Shown here piece by piece: positions 24,729-35,515 of a DNA stretch of 64,000 nt; position 1 is the first letter of the stretch; each line of letters starts with the position of its first letter. The stretch covers positions 10,813,753 to 10,877,752 of the forward strand of contig NC_031500.1 of NCBI RefSeq assembly GCF_000237925.1, written 5' to 3'. A program made the position numbers and the translations under genes. The DNA is from Schistosoma mansoni (taxonomy: Eukaryota > Platyhelminthes > Trematoda > Strigeidida > Schistosomatidae). The notes beneath the pieces are model-generated. The model searched no databases and was not told the origin of the DNA. It saw only the letters and a list, made by a program, of their open reading frames with translations.

Positions 24729-25664
24729 AATAAATATAATATTTGTTACTGAGAACTTATTGGATATTAGAAATTGCTTAAAATCTCTTGTGCATCATTT
24801 CGACTCTCCTCAGTAGTGTGCATGTATAGATCCGTAAGAGATTAAATGTGGCTTCTTCATGTCCCGTATGAAACACGTCAAACAGATAAAATTATTTTAA
24901 TAATGATTTTTGCATCAGTTGGTGTAGTTAATCAAGAAGTAAAGAGATTGCTTACTTCATATTCAGCTTAATTATAACAGCTGTGAAGTAAACGTTATGA
25001 TCAATAAGAAAGATTAAAATTTTATCAAATTTGTAAATACACCTTGTTTTGATGAATGAAAACAATTGGCTTTTAGCATTTATCTATTGATCTAAAGAGT
25101 TTCCAGAAATTATTCCAGAATGGAACCAAAAAATAAAAAAAGTTTACAAAGACAATGCATTGAATCTAGCTATTCTCTGAATTGAAATAGTCAATAACAT
25201 GTTGATTAGTCCTGTTTACAACGATTTTGATGGATGTTTTTTTTGTTACAGTCTTTTTGGTAATGTGAAATGTTGCAATCATCATGGGCGTTAATCAATT
25301 CCGAAGAAAAAAAGAAGGACTATACCATTGTTAAGATGAAGAAACAGAAAAAAGAAAAAAAACCGAACGGTACAACAATACAAAACATTGTCATTCACCG
25401 GTTTCTTATAAAATATCTGTTTTTTTTATTTGTTCATTCATTGTGGTGCTTTACTTTTAACCAATCAAATAAATTGACTTTGTTGTTTTAAAATTTTGTT
25501 GATGTATCCTGTAATTGTTCACTATGACCTATGACAATATATATATATGCATAAATAAGGATTATTTGTGCTTTTATTGTTTGACGAAGAAATATTGATT
25601 TGGTATTGTATGGTTTTCATTGTTAAGCATTAGAGTAAACGATAAAAGGATGTGAATGTTGAAA
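24729..25664. other. No gene seen
   Basis: A lysine-rich open frame at 25270-25491 comes from A-rich sequence and has no coding features. No exon is recognisable. Confidence 0.3.
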
Positions 25665-25754
25665 ATCATTCCTCGTGTGGTTTGAAACTCAACTTTAATA
25701 AAATCTAAAAAACGTCATTATTCTAGAAGAGATGGTTTATCATTAGTACTAAAA

Positions 25755-26440
25755 TCTAGGACGCACGTTTCATCCTATATGGCGTTGTTCCCGAATGCCC
25801 TGGTACGGCCGAGAATGAGGAGAGTCCGCTCTCTCTCTCCAAATGCCCTCATACGACCACGCGTACACAGCCCCTACCACACAAGTCCTACTCATTGCCT
25901 TTTCGCGCGAGGGATGTTGTTTACGAAATTGAGAGGACGAAAAGCGAATGTCCAGCGCTTTCACCGAGTTGGTGGACACAGAAAGTCCACCTAGGTGAGT
26001 TGGAAAACCCTGATTCCAAACCAATGGTGCACATGGGTTCCAGGATCCTGAGGGAACAAATGGCGTATGAATCAATCGTCGGTCACCGGCTACCATGGGA
26101 CTGCATCTCCTCACGATACTCCACTGCCTTATGGATCAGATCTTTAGGTCAAAGGCTCCGAGTGTGGCCCCTAAGTAAACCACCTTCTTCGGTTTGGGTA
26201 CCTGGGCAGTATCCCAACCCTCACACAAATCAAATGAGATTTGTGCGGAGCATATATATCTGGTGCCCCTTTGTACCAATATTTATGTGTTTAAATAAAT
26301 AAATAATAAATTTGGCGATCGTCAGTTGGATGCTCTCACATCTGTGTTCATATTCACATTAGGGATTGAACTCGGTAGCTTCATTTTGAACGCCAACGCG
26401 TTATTCAGTGAGCTACTAATTAAGAATATTCACTGACTTG
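25755..26440 (-). repeat. Family A repeat split by a family C insertion
   Basis: Minus strand. 25755-25783 holds the stem III side (GGACGCACGTTTCATCCTAT on the plus strand). 26313-26440 holds the CTGACGA side and the tRNA-like head. The hammerhead is cut inside the stem II loop. A TGGCG sequence occurs at both edges of the insertion, as expected for a short target-site duplication. Confidence 0.8.
25784..26312 (+). repeat. Family C retroposon, full length
   Basis: About 525 bp, from the CGAATGCCCTGGTACGGCCG start to the TAAATAAATAAATAA tail. No ribozyme core and no clear pol III box pair are seen. A TGGCG duplication flanks it. The minus strand carries a reading frame of about 110 codons that resembles the minus-strand frames of the copies at 33569 and 55650. 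Confidence 0.8.
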
Positions 26441-26512
26441 TTTAATGGGTGTAATGTTTATATCGTTATTAGTAACTATAAAACTTGTGACAAACTGGGT
26501 ATATATTGAGGC

Positions 26513-26697
26513 GATTCGAACAGGACGGATATAAACCAACAAAGACTAGTTCAAAAATAAATACCAGCAACAGAACAACACAAAGCTGTACCGATGATGA
26601 TACAGACGATATTGTATTCCTTCAGGAATCCAGTAATTCCAAACAATCCAATAAAATAGCATTTGATGATTGTACTGAGTCACCAGATTCAGTTTAA
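26513..26697 (+). CDS. Possible terminal exon, unidentified, acidic/polar
   Basis: A roughly 60-codon open stretch follows a CGAACAG acceptor-like site and ends at a TAA (26695-26697). Its composition is S/N/T/D-rich with a D-D-D-T-D-D-I-V-F core, resembling a disordered protein tail. No domain is recognisable and no upstream exon was found. The first few codons lie inside the inverted repeat arm. It may be a chance open frame. Confidence 0.2.
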
Positions 26698-27529
26698 TCC
26701 ATTAAGCACCAATTTCTATTACGTTTTACATAACGCATTGTTGATACAAAATTGGAAACTACGAAATGTATGCCGAGATTTTCTCTTGTCTTCAAATCCT
26801 ATAGGTTAAAAATAAGTGCATTTTTATACAAACAGAATTCTATCCAACTAATTATTAATATAAATTGATCAATGCAATCCATGTATGATGATGGTTAGAT
26901 GGAATAATACGCGATCATTAACTGTCACGGCAATCAGTGATAATACTGAAATATGTTGTCAAAAACACTACTAATCACTGTTATTCCATATTGTTAGAAC
27001 TGTTTGCAATGGTTTATGATTGGATCAACGTATGAATAAGCATTAAGATCTGCAAGAATTTATGTCAGTTCATGACATGACCCTATACTCCTTTCCTTAA
27101 GCTGAGTATTTAAATAACTCAACAATTATAGGTGTGTATTTACCGAAACCTATTGATTCAATATTGAATGTTTTTAAACTAATAACCCATGTCTGTATCC
27201 GGAGAGAATGAAAAGAAAATCGAAAAGAAGACGTCAATATGTAAACCCAAGTGAAGAACAACGAAAAAAAATACTGCATTCATTAATCTACATGACTATG
27301 ATGACTTGTAAACAATGGAATTAATTAATAACCTACATATAAAGCGAAGTTACAAAATAATTAGCTTTATAAATCACAACCTTCAGTTATAAGTATTTAT
27401 CGATAGTGTTACATCTAGTGAGCTGATTGGTTCGCTGAATTCAAACACAGAGAACCTCATACTTCCATAAAGAAAAGTTACAAATATCTTTTCTATTATT
27501 ATAACTACTATTATTGCTACGATCATAAG
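26698..27529. other. Loop of the inverted repeat; no gene seen
   Basis: AT-rich sequence with no recognisable repeat or exon. Confidence 0.3.
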
Positions 27530-27665
27530 TGTTCACCACCAGTATTTGCTAAGGAGTCCCATACTAGAACAAAACGGTCGTCCAGTGATTCCAGGTTTTC
27601 AATGGTGGTCTAACATTGATCAATTCATGATCTCAATCAAAAACTTAACAATCTCCACAACCTTA
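27530..27665 (+). repeat. Family B repeat (TAACATTGATCAATTC-tail subtype), inactive core
   Basis: Plus strand. CTAAGGA replaces CUGANGA and CAAAAC replaces GAAAC. Stem III is CGGTCG. The tail has the TGATCTCAATCAAAAAC ending shared with the copy at 62400-62695, which marks a subfamily. Confidence 0.65.
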
Positions 27666-27926
27666 TACTGATAAAAAAAAATAAGTTGTTGATTGTCCTG
27701 ACTTTAATACATACTTCTTATATTGAAGTTTACATTGATCATAAACAATAACGTCATAGGCGTATTACCACAACAAAGAACACAAGATATTCTTAATCTC
27801 AGATAAATTATTTATAATACTATCGATCATACATAGTTGAATGATAATAAAAGCAGTGTATCTAGTTTCAGAAAAAAATTAGCATGCTCATCAGTGTTAG
27901 TTAAACACTATGCTCCAATGTAATTT

Positions 27927-28255
27927 ATATCCGTCCTGTTCGAATCATCTCAATATACCCAGTTTGCCACAAGTTTTATAGTTACTAATAACGATATAAA
28001 CATTACACCCATTAAACAAGTCAGTGAATATTCTTAATTAGTAGCTCACTGAATAACGCGTTGGCGTTCAAAATGAAGCTACCGAGTTCAAGCCCTAATG
28101 TGAATTCTAGCACAGATGTGAGAGCATCCAACTGACGAGTGCCTGATAGGATGAAGTGTGCGTCCTAGATTTCAGTACTAATAATAAACCATCCCTTCTA
28201 GAATAATGTTTTTTTAGATTTTATTAAAGTTGAGTTGCAAACCACATATGATCCC
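27927..28255. repeat. Right arm of the long inverted repeat, uninterrupted
   Basis: Reverse complement of 25665-26542 without the family C insertion. It therefore shows the pre-insertion state of the site. Confidence 0.85.
28030..28190 (+). repeat. Family A repeat with altered hammerhead
   Basis: Plus-strand tRNA-like head followed by CTGACGAGTGCCTGATAGGA and TGAAG in place of GAAAC, then TGTGCGTCCTAGAT. The GAAA change should disable cleavage. Equivalent to the split copy in the left arm. Confidence 0.75.
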
Positions 28256-29084
28256 TCATCCATCCATTTTTATTTCTGGTGACTTTGAGTGGAGTGCTGA
28301 GAGGGCAGAGACATTTAACGAAATGTAAAAAACGAATATTATTATGACTATTATTATATGTGTACATATTACGCAACAGATAGTCAACAGTAGATACTAC
28401 CATGACTGATTAGCCACTTTTTTATGTCAATTTTGGATTACACTACTAAGATAGATGAAAGTTCATGTGAAAGGAATATATATATGCATGTTATTGAAAA
28501 TTCTCTAAGATTATTGCACTTGTATTTTGTTCAAGTAAAATATACAAATACTATTATTATAATTTCATAAGTTGAGCATTTAGTAAATTCTTATTGGAAA
28601 ATATATTATCGCATGCATGATCATAATCGAAATGATTCAATAAATATATAATGAGATCAGTAAGACTTCTCTTACTACTTCTACCACTATGGGATTTGAT
28701 GAATCGACAACTGCATCTATGTGCTAATGTGGTATGGCAACTCGAAGTGATGTACGTACGTACGAAGTTCTACGCTATAACTGACTGACTCAGTAAGACT
28801 TCAGTGTGTTTTGCATTTTACTAACAATGTTGAATTTGCTTATTCCTCATAAAGATTACAGGTTTGTGTCTAACAATTTAACGTCAAAATATACCATTAA
28901 CCGGATTATATAATGAATTTTTAATGTTCGGTTAAAATTAAAAACTGGACACCAAGACATTGTTACCAATCTCATTCCCTAATCAGTGACCAATCACTGA
29001 AATACACAATTAAAAACTACAGATATAAAGGTTTTATTGCTAATTCCTAAAATATTCTTATAATATACAGTCAGTCAGTCAGCT
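28256..29084 (+). other. No gene seen; RTE 3' tail fragment at 28715-28800
   Basis: 28715-28800 carries the family D 3' terminal blocks on the plus strand (GTGCTAATGTGGTATGGCAA, then CTATAACTGACTGACT). The remainder is AT-rich. Confidence 0.4.
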
Positions 29085-29525
29085 ACAATGTAGGACCAGG
29101 CACATATATGAATCGCTACAAGTTGCAATACATCACTAGTACAACAAGATAAACATCAAATTCATTGAAGTAGTTAATTTAGTGGTGTTAATAAACAAAA
29201 GAAAGATTGTATATAAGGATATAGTATAGGAAGGAAGACAGATATGAAGCAATTTTAATCTCATTGTTTAAGGGAAGATAAAGAGTGTATACACCTGAGC
29301 TATTGTGATCGATTCTGAGCCATGTCACACACAGTCTCCAACCATTGGTTACGATAGTCACGAGGACCCCAACCAAGTAGTCTGTATCTACCAACACGAC
29401 TCAAACAAGAAGTTAGTGACTTCAAGCTCCGATGCCACGTTTTGGTTTGGCCGCCCCTAACTCTCTTCCAACCATCCCCAATACTAGTCAGTATAGCGCG
29501 TCGTGGTAATCGCTGTTCAGGTCTT
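29085..29525 (-). mobile_element. Non-LTR retrotransposon (RTE-like family D), short 3' end
   Basis: Minus strand. It holds the 3' UTR plus about 75 codons of the C-terminal domain, starting within the M-P-E-H-equivalent region (E-Q-R-L-P-R-R-A-I-L-T) and running to R-N-Q-W-L-E-T-V. Truncated at about 29525. TCAGTCAGTCAGTCAG marks the 3' border. Confidence 0.8.
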
Positions 29526-30449
29526 ATAATATACAATAGACGAGAAATTGATTTCGTTTTCTCTTAGGAGCAGGGAGAGGATTGTTCACTTCTAAGAATC
29601 AAAACAGTTTGAATAAGAACTAAAAGCTTCTTATTTAATCTTTAGTAAGATTATATAAATGACAAAAATAAAGGGATTTATTCATATTAGGTCCATTGAA
29701 GCACTAAACTATACAATTGCAGGTTAACCCGAATATATAAGAATGACAAAGATTGTTAACCAATTATATCATTATTGATTATATGCAGAGAACGAATTAT
29801 ATCAGTTTATATCATATATGATCTTACCAAGCAAACTAAATAACGTTGAAACAATCGATTGATGTACTATGCAATTAAAACATAAGGCATTAATTGATGT
29901 AAGTACACTGATAAATTAAATGGTCAACATTAAACGATACATTCATTAAAGCATAATAAAATATAATCACTTGTCATTGTATCTGTATAATAATCATTTT
30001 AAAGACCTAATGAGAAAAACAAAAAGAGAATTAAAAAGGAACAAATAGGGAAAGAAAAGATCAATTCGCTATGAAAAAAACGGTTAGAAATTTGTAGCTA
30101 ACCAATGTTTTGACGTAATAAGACTAATCAGAATCTTGATAATATCACATGGGTAATACAATAGGATTCATAATCTCTTATTTACAGATCAGTATTTGAG
30201 TGTTTACTAAAGAATGGTGATGTAAAGCAATGTCAAGCTGTTTGTCACTGACTGAAATAATGATATATCACTGTGTCAGCTAGTTTTATTCTCAATGACT
30301 TTGAATAGATTACCAAAGAATACGGACAAATAAAGAAATACTAAAATACATAACAATTATTACCATTAAAATTTTTCGTTCAAACTATCACCTAATTTAT
30401 CTTTGTATCAATCAATTTTAAGTCATTTCATATTGTTTTGAATATATTC
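29526..30449. other. No gene seen
   Basis: AT-rich spacer. Nothing recognisable. Confidence 0.3.
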
Positions 30450-30605
30450 GATTATAGATCAGAAGGGTTTTTGTGGAGATTTCAGTATTTTCATAGTTGA
30501 AATCATGAGTCAATTGAAGTTAGACTACCATGGAAAACCTAGAATCACTGGACGGCCGTTTCGTCCTATTATGGGACTCTTCAGCAGTACGCATCCACGA
30601 TCGAT
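30450..30605 (-). repeat. Family B repeat with good hammerhead, head missing
   Basis: On the minus strand the hammerhead is followed by the complete tail (TCTAGGTTTTCCATGG, then CTTCAATTGACTCATGATTT, ending in a C-run near 30460). The tRNA-like head was lost at 30605. Confidence 0.8.
30544..30596 (-). ncRNA. Hammerhead ribozyme, family B (core intact)
   Basis: Minus strand: TACTG-CTGAAGA, stem II GTCC-CATAATA-GGAC with perfect pairing, GAAAC, palindromic CGGCCG, GTC and CAGTGATTC. Stem I pairs ACTG with CAGT plus a U-G wobble. All invariant positions are present. Confidence 0.75.
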
Positions 30606-32699
30606 TAAATAAGTGTAGATTGTGTGAATACTATTACGTGATAATGCGTAAAGTAATAGGAAATGAATCTAAATTATTTTATGAGCGAACCCCTCCTCAT
30701 CTCTCTCCTTCCCCCCGTCCAAAAAAATTAGCATTATTCACATAACATTCGAGTATTGACAAACTATCCATTGAAATGTAACCAGTATAAGAGTTAAGAC
30801 TGAAAATTATGAAAAATATCGGAAAATCTCTTAATGATGTTAGAAATTTTATGAATACTTGAAAATAAAAACTTGTTACTAGTGTGTTCTTCTATGATCT
30901 TATTGATGTATACTATTAAATAGACTTTGAAAAGCATATTGGTATTGTTAACCAATTATACAAATGAGTCTTTAAGAAAAAAGAGAAAGTTTGAAGAACA
31001 ATACAGAAGTAATGAAAAACAATACAATAGTTATGAATGAATGAATAAAAGTGTGCTAGTTACAGCGCTTAACATTCAACTATGAGATATCTGATTCCAG
31101 CCCTCCTTATCACTAGCCCTCACATAAAAATGTTTGTGGCGCAGAATCGAGAACTCTTTGTATGCGAGTTTTTAGACAAGACATGGGACACTGTTCTATG
31201 GGAATGATACTTTTGAAGCGAAGAACTGACTACCAAAACTCACTAATCGTATTTTAATGGAAATGATTAGCAATGAAGTATATCGTTCTAAATACTTTCT
31301 GCATTATCTACTCAATAGTAGTAGTAGTAGTAGTACCAGTGAACAATTTTCCTGTTAATAAGACTTTTGTTAAAAGTATAATATACTGACGGCTTTAAAT
31401 GAGCCAATTAAATGTAAGAGATTGTCGTTCTGATTTGTCCACAAAAGTCAATGTGCAGTGAAGGACATTATGTATATTATAAACTAAGTAAGAATTGTCA
31501 ATATCTCGTTCCTAAAATACTTATGTAAGATATTTTAAAGAGTACCTTCTAACTACACAGGGAATGTGACTTAGTGCTTAAGCTAAATTACGAGATATGA
31601 ATACGTTTAAGACAGATTATATAGTGTAAGTACTTAATGTGATTCAATTCATAATCAAGGGTATTTGTGTATTCTCCCACTCTAATTCCTAGCTCTAAAT
31701 CTTAAGCTTAGCTTTCATAAGTTTATAAACCAAAGTGTGCCGAAACATCATTTCATTATAGCTGATGTCAGGTTTTGATGAAAACCCTAAGCATTATTTA
31801 TAACTTAAGCCCAACTCTTAATACTTAGGCTTAAATTTTCTCCATTTACTATGTTAAATAAAGCAACATTTAAGGGTTCATCATTCATATCAGAACTATT
31901 TACCAACCGTGATTTCAATGGGTTTTGTTGCTAGTTCTTTTATAGCTAAACAATTTTTGGTTTGGCTAATAAGTAGCCTAAGTCGTCAGTATAGTAGCAT
32001 ACTATAACCAGGCTTTTTATTCGGGCATTATTTGATTGTCTGGAGAACTTAATATATACTTTCTTTGGAAATCCAAGGACTTCTGCTAATCAGTACAATA
32101 TTTTTATAATTATTTCTTAAAGAACATTTGTTTAACACATCATCTTCAAGATACAACTCATCAAGTACAGATTCATGTACTTGAACTTGAGTCACATATT
32201 CTTATGTGTATGATGGTTAGTGACACTATTCCGCTGTCCAAACCGATAATGGGGCGGAACTAATAATTATAAGTTGAATGCTTTAAGCACTAGGTCATCG
32301 CTTCATACACATTAATTAAATCACAATAAACAAACCTAATCAACTGAACTATAATAATTATAAGTAAGCTTTATAAATAGAAGTTATCACATAAGCTGAT
32401 TTATAAAGTTCATAGTTCAGAAATTGGATTTCTATGCGTCAAACCAGATGCTGGACTTATTGCAGAAAACAATAATAATAATCACACCATATAAGAAATG
32501 AATGAAATCTAGTTTAGAAAAATGTTTTTCCAATGACACTACTACTAGTACTAATCCATTTAAATGTATAAAAGCTGTGAACATCAAAACATGTCTGAAA
32601 GAAGAAACATCAATGGTTAGAGCTTTTTGTTGACTAAACGAGATAAGCTTATCGGAGTTTGTTTGCTTGTTAATCAAAAGTATTTTGAATTCATTCAGT
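30606..32699. other. No gene seen; a decayed SINE-like trace near 32200-32300
   Basis: A short (TAG)n run lies near 31319-31334. On the minus strand, 32200-32300 resembles the SINE-like copy at 39690-39835 (blocks CCGCCCCATTATCGGTTTGG and GCACTAGG). No exon is recognisable. Confidence 0.35.
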
Positions 32700-32861
32700 A
32701 TTGTTTGTTTGAATCTTCCCATCGATTTGTTAGGACTGCAACTGGTCAGTCTCTAATTGGCATATGTGCATACTGTGCGTATTGCCTCAATATAGCCTTA
32801 ATTCACAAGCATGGTAAGCAGAGATGGATAGTGGCTAGCAGAGGAATCCATGATGCGCGTG
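32700..32861 (-). repeat. Family A repeat, cut by an assembly gap
   Basis: The minus-strand distal tail (TTCCCATCGATTTGTTAGGA on the plus strand) continues into the proximal tail and the stem I arm (GGAATCCATGATGCGCG), where the N run begins. The gap sits exactly at the hammerhead. Confidence 0.8.
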
Positions 32862-33061
32862 NNNNNNNNNNNNNNNNNNNNNNNNNNNNNNNNNNNNNNN
32901 NNNNNNNNNNNNNNNNNNNNNNNNNNNNNNNNNNNNNNNNNNNNNNNNNNNNNNNNNNNNNNNNNNNNNNNNNNNNNNNNNNNNNNNNNNNNNNNNNNNN
33001 NNNNNNNNNNNNNNNNNNNNNNNNNNNNNNNNNNNNNNNNNNNNNNNNNNNNNNNNNNNNN
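32862..33061. other. Assembly gap (200 N)
   Basis: Exactly 200 N, which usually marks a join of unknown size. It is flanked by two family A copies in opposite orientation, so an inverted repeat probably broke the assembly. Confidence 0.98.
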
Positions 33062-33228
33062 ACCCTTTCTTTATTCAACCCATTTATTTCCATTAATCGT
33101 TATTTTGATTAAAATTCAATATGAGTTATGTTTAGCATTACAATTATGTTTTTGATGATTCTCATTTTTACTTGCAATTCAATGTTTCAGAAACAATTTT
33201 TCAACCCTCAATTTGCACTCTCATTCTC

Positions 33229-33418
33229 GCACAAGCAAGTGGCTATCAGGACTCAGTGGCCGAGTGGATGACGCGATGGCGTTTGAAGCGAGGGTACTGG
33301 GTTCGAGTCCCAGAGTGAACATCAACTCTGAGATGCAGGTACATCCAGCTGACGAGTCCCAAATAGGGCGAAACGCGCATCCTGGATTCCACTGCTAGCC
33401 ACTATTCATCTCTGCTTA
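33229..33418 (+). repeat. Family A repeat, head plus hammerhead
   Basis: Plus-strand copy with the best-preserved tRNA-like head in the window: A-box CAGTGGCCGAGTGG and B-box GGGTTCGAGTCCC. The hammerhead and proximal tail follow, ending near CTGCTTACC. Confidence 0.85.
33329..33395 (+). ncRNA. Hammerhead ribozyme, family A (cleavage triplet changed)
   Basis: ATCCAG-CTGACGA, stem II GTCCCAAATAGGGC, GAAAC, then CGCGCATC in place of CGCGCGTC. The triplet is AUC, which still satisfies the NUH rule but breaks the stem III palindrome. Stem I arm CTGGAT pairs with ATCCAG perfectly. Confidence 0.7.
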
Positions 33419-33568
33419 CCAAAAGTATTTTGAGATTACAAATTACTGGATAATTCATACTGACAAAGTACGTTTAAATTTCATGAAATTATTGGTAATC
33501 TGACGTAGATTGAGGAAATACTATTAATTGGTAATCTCTAAGTGAAAATATGAATATGGTCATCAAGA
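33419..33568. other. No gene seen
   Basis: Short AT-rich spacer between family A and family C copies. Confidence 0.3.
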
Positions 33569-34095
33569 TGCCCCCAAATGCCCTGGTACGGCCGAGAGTG
33601 GGGAGAGTCCGCTCTCCCTCTCCAAATGCTCTCACATGGCCACGCGAATATATAGCCTCTGCCACACAAGTCCTACTCACTGCCTTCTCGTGGCGGGGGT
33701 GTTGTTCACGAAAGTGAGAGGACGAAAAGCGAATGTCCGGCGCTTTAACCGGGTTGGTGGACAAGGCGAGTCCACCTAGGGGAGTTGGAAAACCCTGATT
33801 CCAAACCAATGGTGCACATGGGCTCCAGTATCCTGAGGGAACAAATGGCGTACGAATCAATCGTTGATCACCGGCTACCATGGGACTGCATCTCCTTACG
33901 ATGCTCCACTGCCTTGTGGACTAGACCCTCAGGTCAAAGGCTCGGGGTGTGGCCCCCTAAGAAAACCACCTGTTTTAGTTTGGGCACCTAGGCGGTATCA
34001 CAGCCCTCACACAAATCAAATGAGATTTGTGTGGCGCATATATATCTGGTGCCTCTTCGTATCAATATTTATGTGTTCAAATAAATAAATAATGT
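33569..34095 (+). repeat. Family C retroposon, full length
   Basis: Plus-strand copy from AAATGCCCTGGTACGGCCGA to the AAATAAATAAATAAT tail. High similarity to the copies at 25784 and 55650 across the whole length. The minus strand is open through most of the element. Confidence 0.85.
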
Positions 34096-34299
34096 AGGAA
34101 TTTATCAACTAGGACATAATGTACAACCTATTCACAATTAGGTAAGTGAAATGACTATGTAGTAAGTGTAAGAAAATAATAACATCTGTGAATGAGATCC
34201 AAATAACGTAAGAAACATAAACTGTTTTAGGTCAACCAGTCAGTTAATCATTAAAAAACAACAAAAAAGACTTGGGAATCATTTATGTGTATCCGTTCA

Positions 34300-34640
34300 A
34301 AGTGCCACACCATATCAATGCAATCACATAAGACAAATCCAAAAGCAGTAGTTATAACATTATTAGTTATAGTAATAAAAGATTAGACATAGCTGATATG
34401 ACTTAATAAAAGAGAATGGATTTGCGGAATAAAAAGTAGGAATATTTTAAAGCAGAATAAACTCATTGGTGCCATTGCAACCGATGCTGAATAATGTCAC
34501 TCATCTCTAATCATTGATAACTGCGTGAATTCAACCAGATAATCTGCACATACCTATACGTATGGATCAGTGACCTCATAGAATTATGCCACGTTTTGGC
34601 TCAGTCAGCTCTGATTTTTTTAAGATTACGAGTAAGCCTC
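34300..34640 (-). mobile_element. Diverged RTE-like element, 3' end
   Basis: Sister of the trace at 21930-22640. Shared blocks include AGTTATAGTAATAAAAGATTAGACATAG and GCCATTGCAACCGATGCT, and a GCCACGTTTTGGCT block that matches the family D C-terminal coding region. Orientation is inferred from family D. Confidence 0.4.
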
Positions 34641-35280
34641 AATGGATTATATCGACTTCTTATATTTAAGTTCTACACGACCAATGATCAATATTCAGCA
34701 CATTGAAGTAGAATATAAATAAAGAGAAGCGGGAGATTTCACTGAACAAGTAATAACAACTAAAATCTATCTAAATTTACTTTTTAATTTATCGTGGCGA
34801 CACATGCGTAATCCAAAAACTAACATTTGATGTTGCGATATTCCCATGGAATAAATAAACGTGAGTTTACACTAATTTTGATATAACAGACTATAGTCGG
34901 AAACCGACAGTCAAGTCCTAATTGAATGAAGAGTGAATAACCAAACTAATTTCTGCTAATCACCTGACGTTAATTTTATGTTAATATCTTGTACATAAGT
35001 ATATCGTTTTATTACATTAAAAAAAACACATATTCTTCTGCTTAGTGGTCCTGTCTTTTACTTTGAAGGATCCTGAGGTTATGTCAATCAATCGGTCACA
35101 TTGTATCATTGCATATTATCATCAAGTCATAGTAAATCCTGAGCTTTTTCACATACTAATTTTAAACAGTGCATACGCAAGAAATCATCGCCTAAAATAA
35201 ATCTTTTCAGTTATATGGTAATTCGGTATTTTTTTTGAGAACAACATTAATCTAAAATCATTGAAACAGTTTAACTATTT
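34641..35280. other. No gene seen
   Basis: AT-rich spacer. Nothing recognisable. Confidence 0.3.
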
Positions 35281-35515
35281 TAAGCAAAGATGGTTGGTGG
35301 CTACCAGTGGAATCCAGGAAGCGCGTTTTGCCCTACTTTGAACTCGTCAGCTGGATACATCTGCATCCCAGAGTTGATGTTCACCCTCGGACTCGAACCC
35401 AGTACCGTTCGCTTATAATGCAATATCGAGGCAATCCGCACAGGATGCACATTCGCCAATAATAGACTGATCAATTGTAGTCTTAAACATCAACGGGAAG
35501 ATTCAAACAAAATAA
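35281..35515. repeat. Chimeric family A copy: minus hammerhead and head fused to plus-strand tail
   Basis: 35281-35425 is in minus orientation (proximal tail, hammerhead with AAAA in place of GAAA, part of the tRNA-like head with B-box GGGTTCGAGTCCG). At about 35428 it switches to the plus-orientation distal tail (ATCGAGGCAATCCGCACAGG, ending CATCAACGGGAAGATTC). The ribozyme should be inactive. Confidence 0.7.

Larger units (their letters stand above)
25665..26542. repeat. Left arm of a long inverted repeat, interrupted by a family C element
   Basis: The sequence outside 25784-26312 is the reverse complement of 27927-28255 with only scattered differences. Matching blocks include TGTGGTTTG at the outer end, the family A head in the middle, and ATTCGAACAGGACGGATATA at the inner end. 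The inner ends are about 1.4 kb apart. Confidence 0.85.

Noticed and set aside
25779-26302. Overlapping plus-strand protein-coding frames in family C
   Set aside because: Not consistent between copies. They are GC-richer repeat sequence read by chance.
32627-33155. Open frames of 96-161 codons across 32862-33061
   Set aside because: They consist mostly of N and are artefacts of the gap.
33240-33320. tRNA gene (A-box and B-box spaced as in tRNA-Ser/Leu)
   Set aside because: The same head occurs in many family A copies always joined to a hammerhead, and no proper anticodon arm or acceptor stem is apparent. It is a SINE promoter.
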